Shown: positions 34,086 through 47,022, counted from the first letter of the stretch. The stretch: 64,000 nucleotides of DNA from Metallyticus violacea (GCA_030762175.1 CM060831.1:139601001-139665000), one strand, 5' to 3'. A program made the numbers and translations. Notes: generated from the sequence alone by a model not told the origin.

Positions 34086-35449
34086 CGGAAACATGATCAT
34101 TCGGAGCGCAACGGACGGTGCAACCTCTTGTTCAGACATAGTGTTATTGGCAATGGAACTACCGATGCAGAAGTATCCGTTAGATCGCTCCCCTCTACAC
34201 ATCCCCAGCTAGCTACCACTATGGCCCAGCCGCTCTCAACACTCTTTCCTATCCCATAGAACAAAAGTCAATTTGAATGAGCCTGTATAGCCGCAATTTA
34301 TTTCATGACTTTGGCGATTACAATGAACATTTCGGCATAGGAGTTAAATTTTACTCTGGCATATGTGGAAATTTGTTACATAAAACAATACCGACTTGAA
34401 TGTGACGTCTATTGATTGAAGAAAAAAAAAATCATATGAGTATTCCATTATTTTCTACTATTTTTTTTATTGCTGTCTTAGCTTCAGAAGTTTGCAGATT
34501 TACTTAGATGGTGTTACAGCATTTATTGCCTAGGGTTTTGATCATTGCTTCGTTAAATACCACAATTTCTGCATTGTCTTTTTTTTTTCGTCCAATCGGT
34601 GGGATAAATTGAATTAACGAAAAAAAGCATTCTTTAGAATATTGGTCAAGAAGATTTAAAAAAATGATAAATGGCTGGGCAGTGAATTAGTTTGAAGAGT
34701 CGTAATTGCCTGTATTTATTTCATTGTGTGTTACATCTAGAAGGCAACCCAAGTATGCCGTCATATACCAGGCTATCACAACTTGAAGAAATACATTAAT
34801 TCATTAGCAGTTTACATTTATAACTCACGGCGTTTCCAATTGGCTACTAATGTTGACGTTTTGCTGCTCCTTAGCAAACATCTCCAGAATGTTTTGGGAG
34901 GCTATTAGACTCCTTGTTCTTCTTTTTTCCACTTTTCATGTCAGCAAGGGTTCTTGAATCCGTTCTGCCCAGTGACATTAAGTGTCTGGTCTTCGGTGTG
35001 ATTTATAAGACTTTCAAGAAAATCGATGCTGAGGTAGTCTTTTCTTGTGCGAAGGACCACGAGCCCTAATCAGTTATTTTTCTGAGCAAAAGTGTTTCCT
35101 GATTTCTCCCAGTTTTCTTTAAAGCAATCCTAAGTAAGAAAGCTTATAGCTCCGTTCATCCAGAAGAACTTATGCTTTGACTTAACGATTGTTTCTTAAA
35201 TATATAATTTACAGATCTTTTTATAAATTGTTATAATGAACAATTAATTGCGTAACCATGCCTCCTAATTATTATTTATAAGCAGAATATACAATTGCAG
35301 TGACCAGAGAACGAAAGCTGAACGAGTCAATGTATTTTTCTGTTAACGCACCGAATGAAGATGTACTTGCATAAATCCTGCCCCAGTGTGCGACATCAAT
35401 GACTATTATTTGAGATAAAAGTAGTGGAGATTCTAATAAGACATAATTA
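34086..35449. other. mim intron; no gene recognised
   Basis: AT-rich with short ORFs. A minus-strand stretch at about 35200-34850 has some protein-like composition (a DYLSIDFLESLINHTEDQTL segment) that could be an old transposon, but no family was recognised. Confidence 0.4.
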
Positions 35450-36703
35450 TGAGGGGTGTCCTAACACAAGATTCAAAAGAAATATTTATTTTTTTATTTT
35501 TCAACAGTCGCTTTGTAAATCAATACATTTCGTACCTCTTTCCAACTTTCTAATACCCCCAGTAAAATAAAATTTGTCCAACTTGGAAAAATAAGCGTCT
35601 GTCTCAGCTTCACCCTCGCCATTTGATGTGAATTTTAGTCCACACAGGCCTTTCTTCAGGGTTGGGAACAAAAAGTAATCGTTGGGAGCCAAATCCGGCG
35701 AATATGGCGGATGTGGAATCCTTGAAGCGATGGTCATGAAGTTTTGCAGCAACAACCCCTAACGTGTGTGAAGGCGCATTATCGTGGTGAAAGAGAACTT
35801 TCTTTTTCGCAAAGTGTGGACGTTTACCCTGAATCTTTAGTTGGTCCAATAATGGAGCGTAATACTCCTTGGTGATGGTTTTGCCCTTCTAGAGGTAGTC
35901 TACGAGCATCACACCACGACAATGCCAGCAAACCGTAGCCATGACTTTTCTTGCAGATGGAACAGTCTTTGCTTTCTTTGGTGCACTTTCACCTGTTGCC
36001 ACCCAATCTTTGGACTGATCCTTCGTCTCTGGCGTGTAGTGATGAATCCATGTTGCATGTTATGAAAACGTTCATAGAAATTCACTGGATTTGCTTTTAA
36101 ACAAGTCTAAACATTCTTGAGCAAATTCATTCGAATGCCTTTTTGGTTCATTGTTCACAAACGCAGCATCCATTGAGCGAAGAGCTTTCTCATACGCAAA
36201 ACTTCGTGTAAAATGTAGTGGACACGGTCTATCGAGATATTTGCAATGTCGGCTAACTCGCGTATCTTCAATCGGCGATCATTGAGTACAGCATTGTGAA
36301 ATTATGTCACAATTTCGTCAGTCGTACCTGTTTAGGGACCCCTGAGCGTTCAGTATCTCGAATGGATGTAGACCACGCTTAAATTTAGCAGCCAACTTTT
36401 TAACCGTCGAAAACGAAAGGGGAAGAACCCTTTAATGTAGAATCTAACCCCTTTTGTAATTCTGTGTCGGTTAATCCCTTCAGAACTAAGTATTTTATCA
36501 CAGCTCGCATTTCAGTTTTATCCATTTGTAGAAAATGTATACACTAGTTTGTTTACAGAATCGTCGTAAACAAGTGACTACACTTACGCGTCTGAAACTT
36601 TGTATTATGCCATGTAAAGGATGATTCTTAACAATTATCATAAAAACTTGGACATCTTCATGACATCTCTGGGTCAGACGGAGAACATTTAGAACACCCC
36701 TCG
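35450..36703 (-). mobile_element. mariner family W, full-length copy 1
   Basis: 1254 bp between TA dinucleotides (35448-35449 and 36704-36705). Terminal repeats are GAGGGGTGTCCTAA on the left and CGAGGGGTGTTCTAAATG on the right (reverse complement). The minus-strand transposase begins near 36524 (MDKTEMRAVI-type start), runs through SKDWVATGESAPKKAK (about 36015-35965) and KRPHFAKKKVLFHHDNAPSH (about 35825-35765). It then shifts frame into IPHPPYSPDLAPNDYFLFP and FTGGIRKLERG near 35540. Stops and a frameshift disrupt it. Same family as 55988-57192. Confidence 0.9.
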
Positions 36704-37379
36704 TATTAAAGAATCGCGCATATCCATAATCGCAATGCTTGTACCTATAACCAAGGCTCACTTCCTTAAGCTAACCTAACGAATATTTGTCATTGCAAAG
36801 AAACCAAGATTACCTTCGTTGGATATGATGGGGTATTGTGTTCCTGCGACTCAACGATAATTGAGAGTATGTTATGGTGAGTGGTGTTCCTGTATCCTGC
36901 CAGAGTGGTGCGCCATCGCAAGAGCCCTGGTTACCCACCTGCAGAGGTGGATGCTAGATTATGCCGCCCTACCAGTGGTAGTGGCAGCCTAGTGTGTGTG
37001 AGCAGCGTATCTGCTTCCACCCCGAAAGGCGGGGAGCTGGTTTTGAAAATTAGATAAAAATATCGAATGCCTCTGGCGTGTGCCTTGTTGAGCATGGAGC
37101 AAGAACGCTAAGAACTACTCAGAATTCACTTTCCAACACAAGCAGTAAACATATCTGAGAGCTGTAACAAAACACTGTAGGTATCTACAGCTTTCAAAGC
37201 AGTATCTTACAAATTACCCTGCACTCGTAAGGCTCCTTAGTAAACAATGTTGCCAACGTGTTCAAAACCAGCATTAAGAAGCATACCATATCGTTTACAA
37301 TAACTCTTCGTAGAGCATAAAAGCCATGAGGTACAAAATTACGTAACTGATTGCATCACAACACTTGCTTGTGACTTAA
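36704..37379. other. mim intron; no gene recognised
   Basis: Locally GC-richer sequence around 36880-37040 has no long ORF and no recognised repeat. Confidence 0.45.
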
Positions 37380-37640
37380 CCATTATGATGTTAGTGGGGA
37401 AAACCCGAAATAACACTCGATATGCTAATTGGAACTCGTTTTGACAAGGCCCTTTCACAAGTACTGGTTACAAACGATGTGCCATTATTGGAGTATAAGA
37501 CGTCAAATGTCAAAAAGATGTCTGTCAGTTGGTGGACTACATCAGACCTTTTGGTTTGCAGTGCTCGCAGAAAAACTAACATGGTCAGATGATCCTGGTT
37601 GACTATGACGATCAGTTTGTGCATGCATGTAAATTAGGTT
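37380..37640 (-). mobile_element. integrase-core (rve) fragment
   Basis: The minus ORF 37624-37391 reads IVIVNQDHLTMLVFLRALQT, then KRSDVVHQLTDIFLTF and YSNNGTSFV. This follows the pattern of integrase cores from domesticated-like and Ginger/Gypsy-type elements: I-DHFSKF--LR---TK-A-EVA--L-DIF--FG-P--LQSDNG-EF. The first catalytic Asp is kept (QDH); the second, in the DNG motif, reads NNG. The frame then degenerates. The source element class is uncertain. Confidence 0.6.
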
Positions 37641-37959
37641 CGTTTCTAGATGGCAGTTGATTTATATGTGAAGAACAGGCTTAGAGACCAAGCCTTTTCT
37701 GATCTTATTTTTCTTGCGTTGACATATATCGCACATTGATAGGAAAACATATTATTTGTGTCGTAACATTCGCATACTTACTGGAAGCCTTAGTTTTCAC
37801 TATATCGACCTTCGCCCCTTACACCCGACGTTAGAATTAGAAGTTACCGTGTTCCGAGCGGCAGCGGAGAAATCCGACTTCCTCAGTCCCGAATGGCAGG
37901 GCAACCAGCAGATGCCTTAGTTTTGTATAAGTAATAGAATATTTTTATGCACTATTATT

Positions 37960-38400
37960 ATTACCATTATTTTTTTGTTAAACTTAACCTAAACTAAGAA
38001 AAAAGTAACATTTATTCGATTTATATATCGAATAAATGTGTGAAACATTTTGAAGATAAAAGAATGAAAGAAAAGGTAACCCTTTAGAAATTATTATGGA
38101 GTAATATTATTTTTTTTCTATAATTTTTTTGTTAAAGTTAACCTGACCTAATAAATTAAAATGTGATGATTGTAATTGTCATTATGGGAAAATATTAATT
38201 TTTTATGTTATTTTTTGTTAAACTTTAACCTAACAGATTAAAAAAAAAACAATCAGTTAGAAATTGTTATTATGGAGTTATATTATTTTTTATGTTATAA
38301 TATCTTTTTGTTAACTTAACTAACCTAAAAAATGTAACGAGTTAGAAATTGTTCTTATGGACTAATGTTATTTTTTATGTTTCATTATTTTATGTTAAGA
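37960..38400. repeat. degenerate minisatellite with TTAACCTAA words
   Basis: About five units of roughly 85-155 bp share TTATTATGGAGTAATATTAT, TTTTTTGTTAAA, CTTAACCTAA and GTTAGAAATTG. Anchor positions for the TTTGTTAA word are about 37975, 38130, 38215, 38312 and 38391. The AACCTAA words resemble the insect telomere unit (TTAGG) but occur only once or twice per unit. Confidence 0.75.
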
Positions 38401-38430
38401 TTACAAGTAAGGGGGAAAAACATTTACCCA

Positions 38431-38505
38431 TGGGGTTTCGATCGCAGGACTTTCACATCAGTAGCAGGGCGCTCTAACTTACTGAGCTACTAGGGATTCA
38501 TACTT
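38431..38505 (-). repeat. tRNA-like sequence, decayed
   Basis: On the minus strand TAGTAGCTCAGTAAGTTAGA, then GCGCCCTGCTACTGATG and CGATCGAAACCCC give a good D-arm/A box and a weak T-arm/B box, but the acceptor and anticodon stems do not pair. Likely a tRNA-derived repeat head, not a working tRNA. Confidence 0.5.
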
Positions 38506-39296
38506 GGCGTGGAATTTATTTGCATTAAATAATAGCTACGACGCATCTTCTCCGCTCCCGCTCAGGTCTGCGGGTAACTTTTCTTAACAGCATGGGGGGC
38601 TCCTTCGATGGCATCGAAAAATTTCTCAGCAGGTAAATACAAGTTCATTCGGGGTCAGTTTCTTCGTTTCACAACTTTTCACCAACGATGAATCGCTTCA
38701 TTCGTGTACTGCAATGGCGGAATTTGCATCTTCCACTTCAGCCAAAGGTTTATTGTGAATATTTCAAGGTTTTTGTCTAGTGACTACTATTCCCCCCTCA
38801 TGCTTTCCAAACGATGAATTTCCTTGTGGGGAACATTGTGCGGGGGGGGGGGGGGGTCGCAGGCCAATCAAACACAATCACGAAAGCGAAACCACGACTA
38901 GAAATGCCCGAACACTTGTCAACAGCTTTCGAGCGTCTGAAGTAAAAACAACTCTTCTCATGTATGTACAGGTCTACATGCAAAAGCACTTTTAACTAAT
39001 GCATTCCAGTCTAAACTAGTTTAAATAGTAAAAACGGTAAATTATAGAAAGTATAGCACTTCTTTCAGTCATTTACGGTTTTCCAGAGCTGGATATTTTA
39101 CGAGCACTTTTTAAAGGTATAATTATAGTTATTCTTCAATGAGTGTATGTAACCGAATTACAATTACAGTTACGATTCTCAAGGTGCAGTTACTTTTAGT
39201 TATTATTTCTTTAATTATAAACGAGCTATATCTTCTGCAACTCTGGAATGAGTCTTAGGATGAACGGCTGGAAAAAAAAAAAAAAAAAAAAAAGAA

Positions 39297-39328
<32 letters not shown>

Positions 39329-40771
39329 AAAAAGAAAGTATTATTAGTATTATTTTAGTAGTAACAAGTTTTGCTTATGTATAGTATTCCAGTTAGATTA
39401 CAAAAAATCATACGTTTTTTCTGCCTTTTTCTCCGAAAGAAATTGAAGTGATTGAAACATCGGCGATCTTCTATTCTCAAGTCAAATGTCTGCATTATAT
39501 TCATTGTTGCATATAATGTTTTCAAATAGAAAGGATATAAATGGTAGTTTGTAAAACATGAATATAGTTTTCATAAGAGCACGACCCAGCGAGCAGTGTT
39601 GCCGCAATGAATCGAGTGCATATAAGCTGGCCATAAATAAGCACGACGAAGGCAATAATATATCCTCGTTGAAATGATTTATTTGTGTTATTTTTAGAAC
39701 TGAGGCCAATATTACACTGTCTGAAAGTCTTAAACAAAATTATGTCAAGCGATAAAAATAGTAGTGATATTTCCGTTACTTCGTTATCAACAGAAGTAAC
39801 TTAGTTGCAATTATAGTTACTTTATTGAAATAAAAACGCAGTTACCGAGCGTTATTTTGAAAAAGTAATGTTACTATCAGGCCCAGTAAGTTAAGTAAAA
39901 TTCCTTTTCTATCTGGGTGAATATATTTACGAGTCAGATAGAAATGAACATGTTTCTGCACGCTTAGTTGGTGGGGATAGTTTTGGTTTTTTAAATCTTT
40001 TTTTATTCTGTTGCCTATTTTAAGGTTGAAAACCCATTTTTGCCTGCTTTGAATAGTTTTGATTTTTGCGATTATTTACGCATTTTAAAAAGCACACAAA
40101 GAATATCCACATATCGAAGTGAAATCGTCAATCCATTCACTTAAGCTCTTTAGATAGCAGAACCTTCATTAGTGAAAGGAACGGACGGCTACCCAGGGCA
40201 TGCGAATACCAGGAAATAGAATGAGGTAAGTACTGTAGTTTTAATAGTCCTGGTGAATGACCTTGTATCTTCTGATCGAGACAATTCTAGGAAATTTGTG
40301 ATGGGAGTAACTTCTCAGTTGCATAATTGTAACAAACAACAGCAAGCGAGAAATATGAGAGCGGTACAGCTGAGCAATAAACCGTCCCTTCAATGTGTTC
40401 AGTATGGAAGTAAAAGAGAGACTAATCCGATTCCCCTATAAACAGAAAATGGACTCGACAAGAAACTACTGCACATCTTTTGCTCATTCGCCAGGACTAT
40501 TCAAAACTACATTACTTTGTCTTGATCAACATTTCAATAATGTACTGAAAGGTGAATGTTCTGTTGTAACTGGTATGAGTCCTTAAGAAATAGCTTTTAT
40601 TTAATAATATAAGTTCTTTTTCCATGATAAAAATGTTCTCTCTACAAGCGGCTGACTATGACAGTTGATCCCTTTAACAGACATCTTGTGGTAGCTTGTA
40701 ACCAAGAAAAGTAAGCTTAAGTACTATAGGCTAAAGAAATTATCTTAAATACATATTTTCATTAATAATGG
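38506..40771. other. mim intron; simple repeats, no gene
   Basis: A run of 15 G at 38842-38856 and a poly(A)-(GAAA)n tract at about 39270-39345. Short ORFs (39709-39482 minus, 40253-40586 plus) have no recognisable domain. Confidence 0.5.
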
Positions 40772-41065
40772 GTTTGTTGATTTGGTTTATTTATGGACTC
40801 TCTTTAACATCTCAGGTCATCAGCGTCCCATTCAATTCAGGGCGTGAAACGGCCGACAAATTTTGCTCGGAGGTCTCTTCTTTCAGGCTTGAGGTTCTTT
40901 TTCGTGACGTAAATGTACGACACGGGACCCACGGCTTTACTTCCCTTCCGAAGGAAGCTATACTTACGAAAGTCCGAAAAAAATCCATCGATCCTGGCAG
41001 GGTTCGAACCCGCGATCTTGGGTTTAGAAGGCAAATATGGTTACCTCTACACCACCAGGACCGAC
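40772..41065 (-). mobile_element. SINE family A, full copy with target duplication
   Basis: Head at the right end (GTCGGTCCTGGTGGTGTAG on the minus strand), B box GGGTTCGAACCC complement at about 41000, tail at the left. The 10-bp target duplication TTAATAATGG lies at 40762-40771 and 41066-41075. Confidence 0.93.
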
Positions 41066-41075
41066 TTAATAATGG

Positions 41076-42359
41076 ATGATATTACTTTTTCACTTTTAAT
41101 AAATGCATATTTTAATTATATTACTGCTTAATTTCAGTATTTTAAGTGGCTTTTTGTCTGCGCATTTTAACAAAAACAAATGTCTGAATCTAGTTCTATT
41201 AACAGCGCTGCGGTTTTCCCTAAAAGTCTTTACAATTGTTAGTAAATTCTTGTATGGACTAGCTAATATTAGTAATCACGGAAGAGCAAGGACTTGTTGA
41301 AATTGTGTCAACTAAGCCTATTGAGTTTTGGCTTATTTCAGATATAAATGACTTAAGAAATATATTACGGACTTGTCATTTGCTGTACTTCGAGCTAAAG
41401 CTATCATTCGCTCCTTCTCAAGTCCGTGGCCCTTAAATTTACATTTTTCAGCCACTCGATGAATAGAGTCGGGACGTACAAAATCAGTAACTGATATCAC
41501 AACAGCGGCCATTGGCGGATTCGTTGTATCTTCCAGTAGTCGTTAAGGAGAATCGTAAATTATTAATTATATATTATATTTATTTCAATTACTCGCGAAA
41601 TAATAGTTAAAATTTACTCAAAGCCGAATATCTTTTATCTGTAGTAGTATTATTAATGATAGAATGTTCAAATAAAATGTATTCTTGTAGTACAGCATGA
41701 TCCTTTTAAATACTTTTTTTTTTAAAATAATATGCACATTTGTAAGGGGCGTTTACTCCCCGGATTTGCTGCCATAATTAACCTGAGTATACATAAATGT
41801 GCTTGGCGTCAAAGTGAAATCTGCAGAAAGTGGCGTAGAAAGTTAATTCCACTTGAGCATTTTTAAGCTCCCTTGAGTTCTTTATCAAAGCTGAAAGGGA
41901 AGAAACTCTCAAGGCACTGACGGAGATAATAGATCGTTGTTTAACAACGTCAGACACTTCAAACGCCCGAAGGAGATTAAGGTATTGTGAAGATAAATCA
42001 AGTGTTGTGTAACATGGAGTGGACTCGCTGACCTTTCCTTTCAGTTACAGCACAACTTTCGGCGTTCATTGTACGTAACCTTACAGCATGTTCTGTACGT
42101 GAGAAGCGATCAGTCAATATATGATGCTTGCAGCAGAAACTGCGGATAGGTTGCTTTATAAATGCTTAGACAGCCTTTAGCAAGGTGCAGAAATCCCGGC
42201 AACTGCATTTTTGCTACGCTTCTACTGAAGTAGCTTTACAAAAACAATCATTCGCTAGACCAAAGATAATGTAGCTATTTATTTTTGCAAGATCCATCGA
42301 TGTATACATAAACATCCCTGCACATTGTTCGCATTTTCACTAATTTTATATATATATAT
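41076..42359. other. mim intron; no gene recognised
   Basis: AT-rich with scattered CpG; ends with a short TA run (about 42350-42360). No domain or repeat family recognised. Confidence 0.45.
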
Positions 42360-43030
42360 ATTGGGTGATTTTTCCTTGGTGGGAACGCTCCACGTGCAGT
42401 TGACTGCAGTCGTTCTCACGATTGAAAGCCGGCCGGGGAGCCGGAGAGGAGTTCAGTACAAGTTTGACTCTGAGAACGTACGGACGTGTTTTTGTGTAAT
42501 GTGTGACAGTGTATTAAGTATTCATTAGGTGGTGTTATACAGTGTATTAATTAAGGTGTTCTATTCCCAAAAGAGTATGTATTTATTTACGACTCCTACG
42601 TGCGCACGAGATTGTTTCAAGAGAGATTCCGTGATATTCAACTTCCAAGTAGAAGTTCGATTCACAGATTGATAAATAAATTTCGTGAGACAGATGTATT
42701 CTTAATAAAATACTTACCACGTACAGTACTCACAGAAGAAAGGTCAGATATCATTGAGCATACTCTGGAATTACCTCAAAAGATAACTTCGACGTCTTTC
42801 TGAGCATACGAGAATTTCCTATTCCTCTGTTCGAACGGCTGCAAAGTTACTGAAGTTAAAACCGTATAAAACTGCTGTAGTGCAAGAACTTAAACCGGGT
42901 GACCCTGCGAGTGGTTCTGCGTTCGTGAATTACTCGGTGCTTTCGTGTATGTAAATTCTGTGCAAATTGGTGCTAATTTCTTCATCAGTTATGCCATTAT
43001 AGATTTGAAGAACGGGTTTTTATTGCGATA
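42360..43030 (+). mobile_element. decayed helix-turn-helix transposase (QDGAPPH family type)
   Basis: The + frame at 42580-42800 reads YVRTRLFQERFRDIQLPSRS, then SIHRLINKFRETDVF, then RTVLTEERSDIIEHTLELPQ. This fits the N-terminal winged-helix pattern of insect transposases (YVR---RF---FP----PS---I-RL--KF--TG, then a V-EE---I). Further on come AAKLLKLKPYK-like and ELKPGDPA blocks (about 42840-42910), also characteristic. Stops and frameshifts occur throughout. GC-rich sequence at 42410-42470 may be its untranslated end. Confidence 0.65.
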
Positions 43031-43054
43031 CATATATAAAAATGTAGTCCTGCA

Positions 43055-43180
43055 AAGAGGTGATAAGGCGAATCGCAAGAAAATATCTTGGCAATCGTGT
43101 TCCAGGTAGAAAAACTGTTCGCCAGCACGTAAAAAAGTTACAAGAAACTACATGTCTCGCGACAAGAAACGTTTCTCTGA
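43055..43180 (+). mobile_element. possible second HTH-transposase fragment
   Basis: IRRIARKYLGNRVPGRKTVR followed by QHVKKLQETTCLATRN has the same PGRKT/PSRST, W-KK--ETG layout as the N-terminal domain of these transposases. Short and isolated, so only tentative. Confidence 0.4.
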
Positions 43181-43330
43181 AGGGCATCATTTTCAACATG
43201 TCAGTGGCTTTTATCATTATTAAAGAGATAAATACTGTAATAAAAATAATAACCTTGCGTTCATCAACTCTGTCGGTTACAGTAGCTGCGATTCTCCAGA
43301 AGCAGCCGTGCTCTTGCGGGCCATAACTAA

Positions 43331-43983
43331 AACAATCTCACCGTTCTAATATCTACTTCATGTATTAAAGAGTGAAAATGCTAATTTGAGTCAAGGGAGA
43401 AAAGTAAATATTAGCGAGTGTGTTAGTATATATGTGGAAGTTTTGTGAGATAATTATGAAAAATACAAGGTACTACTGTGTTCAAATTAATATGTACAAT
43501 TATGTATGTAAAGTGTTTTAGCTTAGAAAATCACTCTGTACAGGTATGCAATTCTTTTCTCAATGGAACTGTTAGGTTAAAATTATAATGAAAATCAGTT
43601 TTAGAGTTATGTTTAGCGACAGTTTTCCACTACTGAAATATGCAGGAACAAAACCCAACTATATTTACCAGATTGGAATACAGGGAAGAAAAAAAAAGTG
43701 ACCCTGTTACTACCAATAGCAAATGCCGAACTTTTACGCAGTATTGCGTTTACAAAATAACATTTATATTTCGATGTTTTTTTAGAATCTGAAACTGTTT
43801 ACAAACAATATCTCTCACGTGTACACGAAATATAAAAGAATATGAATTAAAAACTGCTCTACAGGTAAGCACATCTCATTATAAAATACAGGAACTTCCA
43901 AATAACTAGACATCTTAAAAGTAATCGACATAGTTGGGTCAACATCATATTTACTATCGTCTATTTTAAGTAAAAGAACATAG
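43331..43983. other. mim intron; no gene recognised
   Basis: AT-rich; a GAAATATGCAGGAACAAA word at about 43635 recurs at about 45125, outside the tandem duplication that lies between. Confidence 0.4.
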
Positions 43984-45048
43984 TCTTAACCTCACTTGCA
44001 AAGTAGCTGAAACTTAATATCCTGCTCACACCATTCATATTAAAACTCTCACCTCGCTCCAAAACCCGCTTCATACGTTCTTCTGTATCTTTCCTTTTCA
44101 TTAACCCTTGGATTAAGGAAAACTGTACAAAGAAAACGTGCTTCCTAATCACAAATTTTAGTAAGAAATGTTTAATACACACTGCAGTATCATTAACTTA
44201 AAACATTTCAGAATATATGCTCTTGTCCACTTCTCTTTTAATGACTGACCTTTAGGAAATTTAAATTAGGTAGTATGGGGATGATCTGTCATATTTGAAA
44301 GTACAACCAGGCACACAACAAGAGCAAAATGTTATACTAAACATTTTATATTACACAAATTCCTTGTGTGGTTTCAGTAAATCAATTTTAATTTAATAAA
44401 AAACTAAAGAACTAACACGCTATTGTTTATTTATTTCCAACTAAAAACTACTGTAATGAACCATGTAACTGCAACGAACCAAATAAACAAGCCCAATGTG
44501 TTTAAAGTAGCAACATGAATGATTTTGCTACTAGTGTACCTGTCTCTGCATAACCTCACTTGCAAACGGGTCGAAACATGTTATAACATCAAGCACTAAA
44601 GTTATCATCTCGATTCAAACCCCGCTTCATACTTTTTTTTTTTTCCCGGATTTTTCCTTTATTTGCTAACCCATACCGTCACATATTATAGATTAGAGAA
44701 ATTTGTGGGGAAAATATCCTCCCCAGCACAAAGTTTGGTACGATAGGTTTAATACACACTACGGTTTCACCATTAACTTCAAAATTTGCGCAATGTATAC
44801 TCTTTATCCACCCCCCCTTTAATTACTGCTATTTAGGAAATGTGAATATGGTATTGTGCTATCCACTGCCATAATTAAGACATATAAGAGCAACCCTTGT
44901 GGTACTAACACTTTCTATTAAAGAAGTTCCTGATGTTATTTTACTAAATCAACATTAACTTAATAAAAAACAAAAGAAGTAATACGCTACTGTAGCTTTA
45001 CTTCCAACTATAAACCACTATAATAAACCAGATAACTGAAAATTAACA
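43984..45048. repeat. two-unit tandem duplication, ~565-bp period
   Basis: Unit 1 starts CTTAACCTCACTTGCAAAG (43984) and unit 2 starts CATAACCTCACTTGCAAAC (about 44548). Both contain, in the same order, CCCGCTTCATAC, GTTTAATACACACT, ATTAACTT, AGGAAAT, TAATAAAAAAC, a CGCTA block and TTCCAACTA. The units are clearly diverged (perhaps 70-75% identical by eye), so the duplication is old. No protein is recognised in either. Confidence 0.82.
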
Positions 45049-46598
45049 CAAGGACCACATATTTCACCATTTTGTCTACTATCGATAACTACCTGGTCTG
45101 GTAAATAGAGTGAGGTCGTGACTGAAGTATGCAGGAACAAACTATCGATATATCGATACTGGGCGCCTCTCTGCAACGCATTATCAAAGTTATGTTCTAA
45201 TTGTGAGGTTAGAATTTTCTCAATCGCAGCACGTGGAAAATGCATTTAAAGACTAGGATAGAACGTCATTTTCCATATAATTCATTTAAGAATACTGCAA
45301 TATTGTAGCAACCAACAAGAGCAAGCATCTTCCATAGAAAGGGGCGCCTGATAAAGATTGACCTTTCAGAGGTAGTAAAGCTGCCTCTATAATCATACGC
45401 AGCCGTTCATCCCCCGAAACCACCCTACGTGCTTTTAACGCCGTTAAGTTTACGACCTTAGATTTATGCAAGTTACACATGGAGGGAAAGTGTTGTGGAA
45501 AGGTCACATAGTACCGTTACTCCCTTGCGCAAACCTTCGTGGCCATGTCGTACTTTCCAATCTCAGTATTCATATTCTTAGATTGGTAATATCAGATTTA
45601 TGCAACAGAAAGCTGGGTATAAATGCATTAAAATGTTTGAACTGTTGTTAAATTTATTTATTTGGGAGAATCAAAGGAAACTGGACTGTAGTGTTTGCTG
45701 AGCGTTCTCGATTTCCTCTTTAAAGTCTTTTCATCTCTATACTTTACAACAACAGTCATCTTATTATCTATTTTTATTTTTTGTTCTCTCTGTCTGTTCA
45801 ATAGTCGTATGGTATCCTTTCTATCATTATGATGTACCATTTATTACCACACACTATTATTTACGTGGAGAAAAAGTTGAATCATCACAGCTAACAAGGG
45901 AAATATCCAAATGGACACTCGAGGGCAACAATTTTTAAATAAATTCAACACTTGTTGCCAGTAAACACATTTTGTAAGAAACATCAGGTACATTTCATCC
46001 CAATGTGCTACAACCGCCAAATGCTCAAAAAGTGGTGGTAAAGAACGATTGTATTTTCTACGCTCAAGAACTATGTATTATCAGAAAGGTTAGTTGAAAC
46101 AGATAGTGCTATTTAATTCTTGGGGACCATTTTTTGACCATAAACAGATTCAAGATATTGTTAACCTCTATATCAATTTGATTTCCGACTAATAAGAGAT
46201 TATTTAAAGATGCTTTTTGCATTGTCAAGCTTGTATAGTTTCTACACATCAGTTCAGTTTGAATGATACGGCTCTGTGACAGTATTCTTTTTAAAGACTG
46301 GTGTATCATAGCTGACTTGCATTTCCTGTACAGTGGCCTAAATACCAGCAGTAAATTACGTTCTAATCTCACACATTTCAACCGTATAACTTTGCTTTTC
46401 ACAAAGAACCCCTCCCCCCTGATATTTAAATACTGAAACAACTTGCAAACATGTTTCATTTTCGGGTGTCCGTCTGCATAATTCGCTCTAAATCTAGGAT
46501 GAAGAAATTAATAAGAAGCTAAACGATCAATAACAGATAGCTTTTAACTATATTAACCTTAGGTTTGCTTTAAGGAAAAAGCACGAAATAGGACTCAC
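45049..46598. other. mim intron; unrecognised ORFs
   Basis: A minus ORF of 116 codons (46459-46109) and shorter ones lack recognisable domains and any supporting gene structure. CGATATATCGATA palindromic sequence at about 45144. Confidence 0.45.
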
Positions 46599-46884
46599 TT
46601 TTTTTTTATTTATTTACGGACACTCTTTAACATATCAGGCCATCAGCGTCCCATTCAATTCAGGGCGTGAAACGGCCGGCAAATTTTGCCCAGAGGCCTC
46701 TTCTTTCAGACTTGAGGTTCTTTTACCTGCCGTAAATGTACGACACGGGGTTTACTTCCCTCCCGAAAGAAGCCATACTTAAGATTTTTACGCCCGAAAA
46801 AATCCATCGATCCTGGCAGGGTTTGAACCCGCGATCTTGGGTTTAGAAGGCAAGTATGGTTACCACTATACCATCAGGACCGAC
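46599..46884 (-). mobile_element. SINE family A copy
   Basis: Same body as the reference copy, head at the right end (GTCGGTCCTGATGGTATAG on the minus strand), poly(T) at the left. A small deletion removes the ACCCACGGC segment. No target duplication is evident. Confidence 0.9.
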
Positions 46885-46964
46885 AAACAAATTTGCGTAT
46901 GGCTAACATTTGTCAAAGTGTATTTAGTATAAAACGGAAGTATGCTATTACTTTTTTCTGTAGA

Positions 46965-46965
<1 letters not shown>

Positions 46966-47022
<57 letters not shown>
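46966..47022. repeat. (ATT)n microsatellite, ~18 units
   Basis: Uninterrupted ATT units starting directly after TAGAT, the longest simple repeat of this type in the window. Confidence 0.95.

Noticed and set aside
38431..38505. Functional tRNA gene
   Set aside because: D-arm is good but acceptor and anticodon stems do not pair; same problem at 59297-59365 and 61350-61425.
46109..46459. 116-codon minus ORF
   Set aside because: No domain, no start context or splice support, inside a probable intron.
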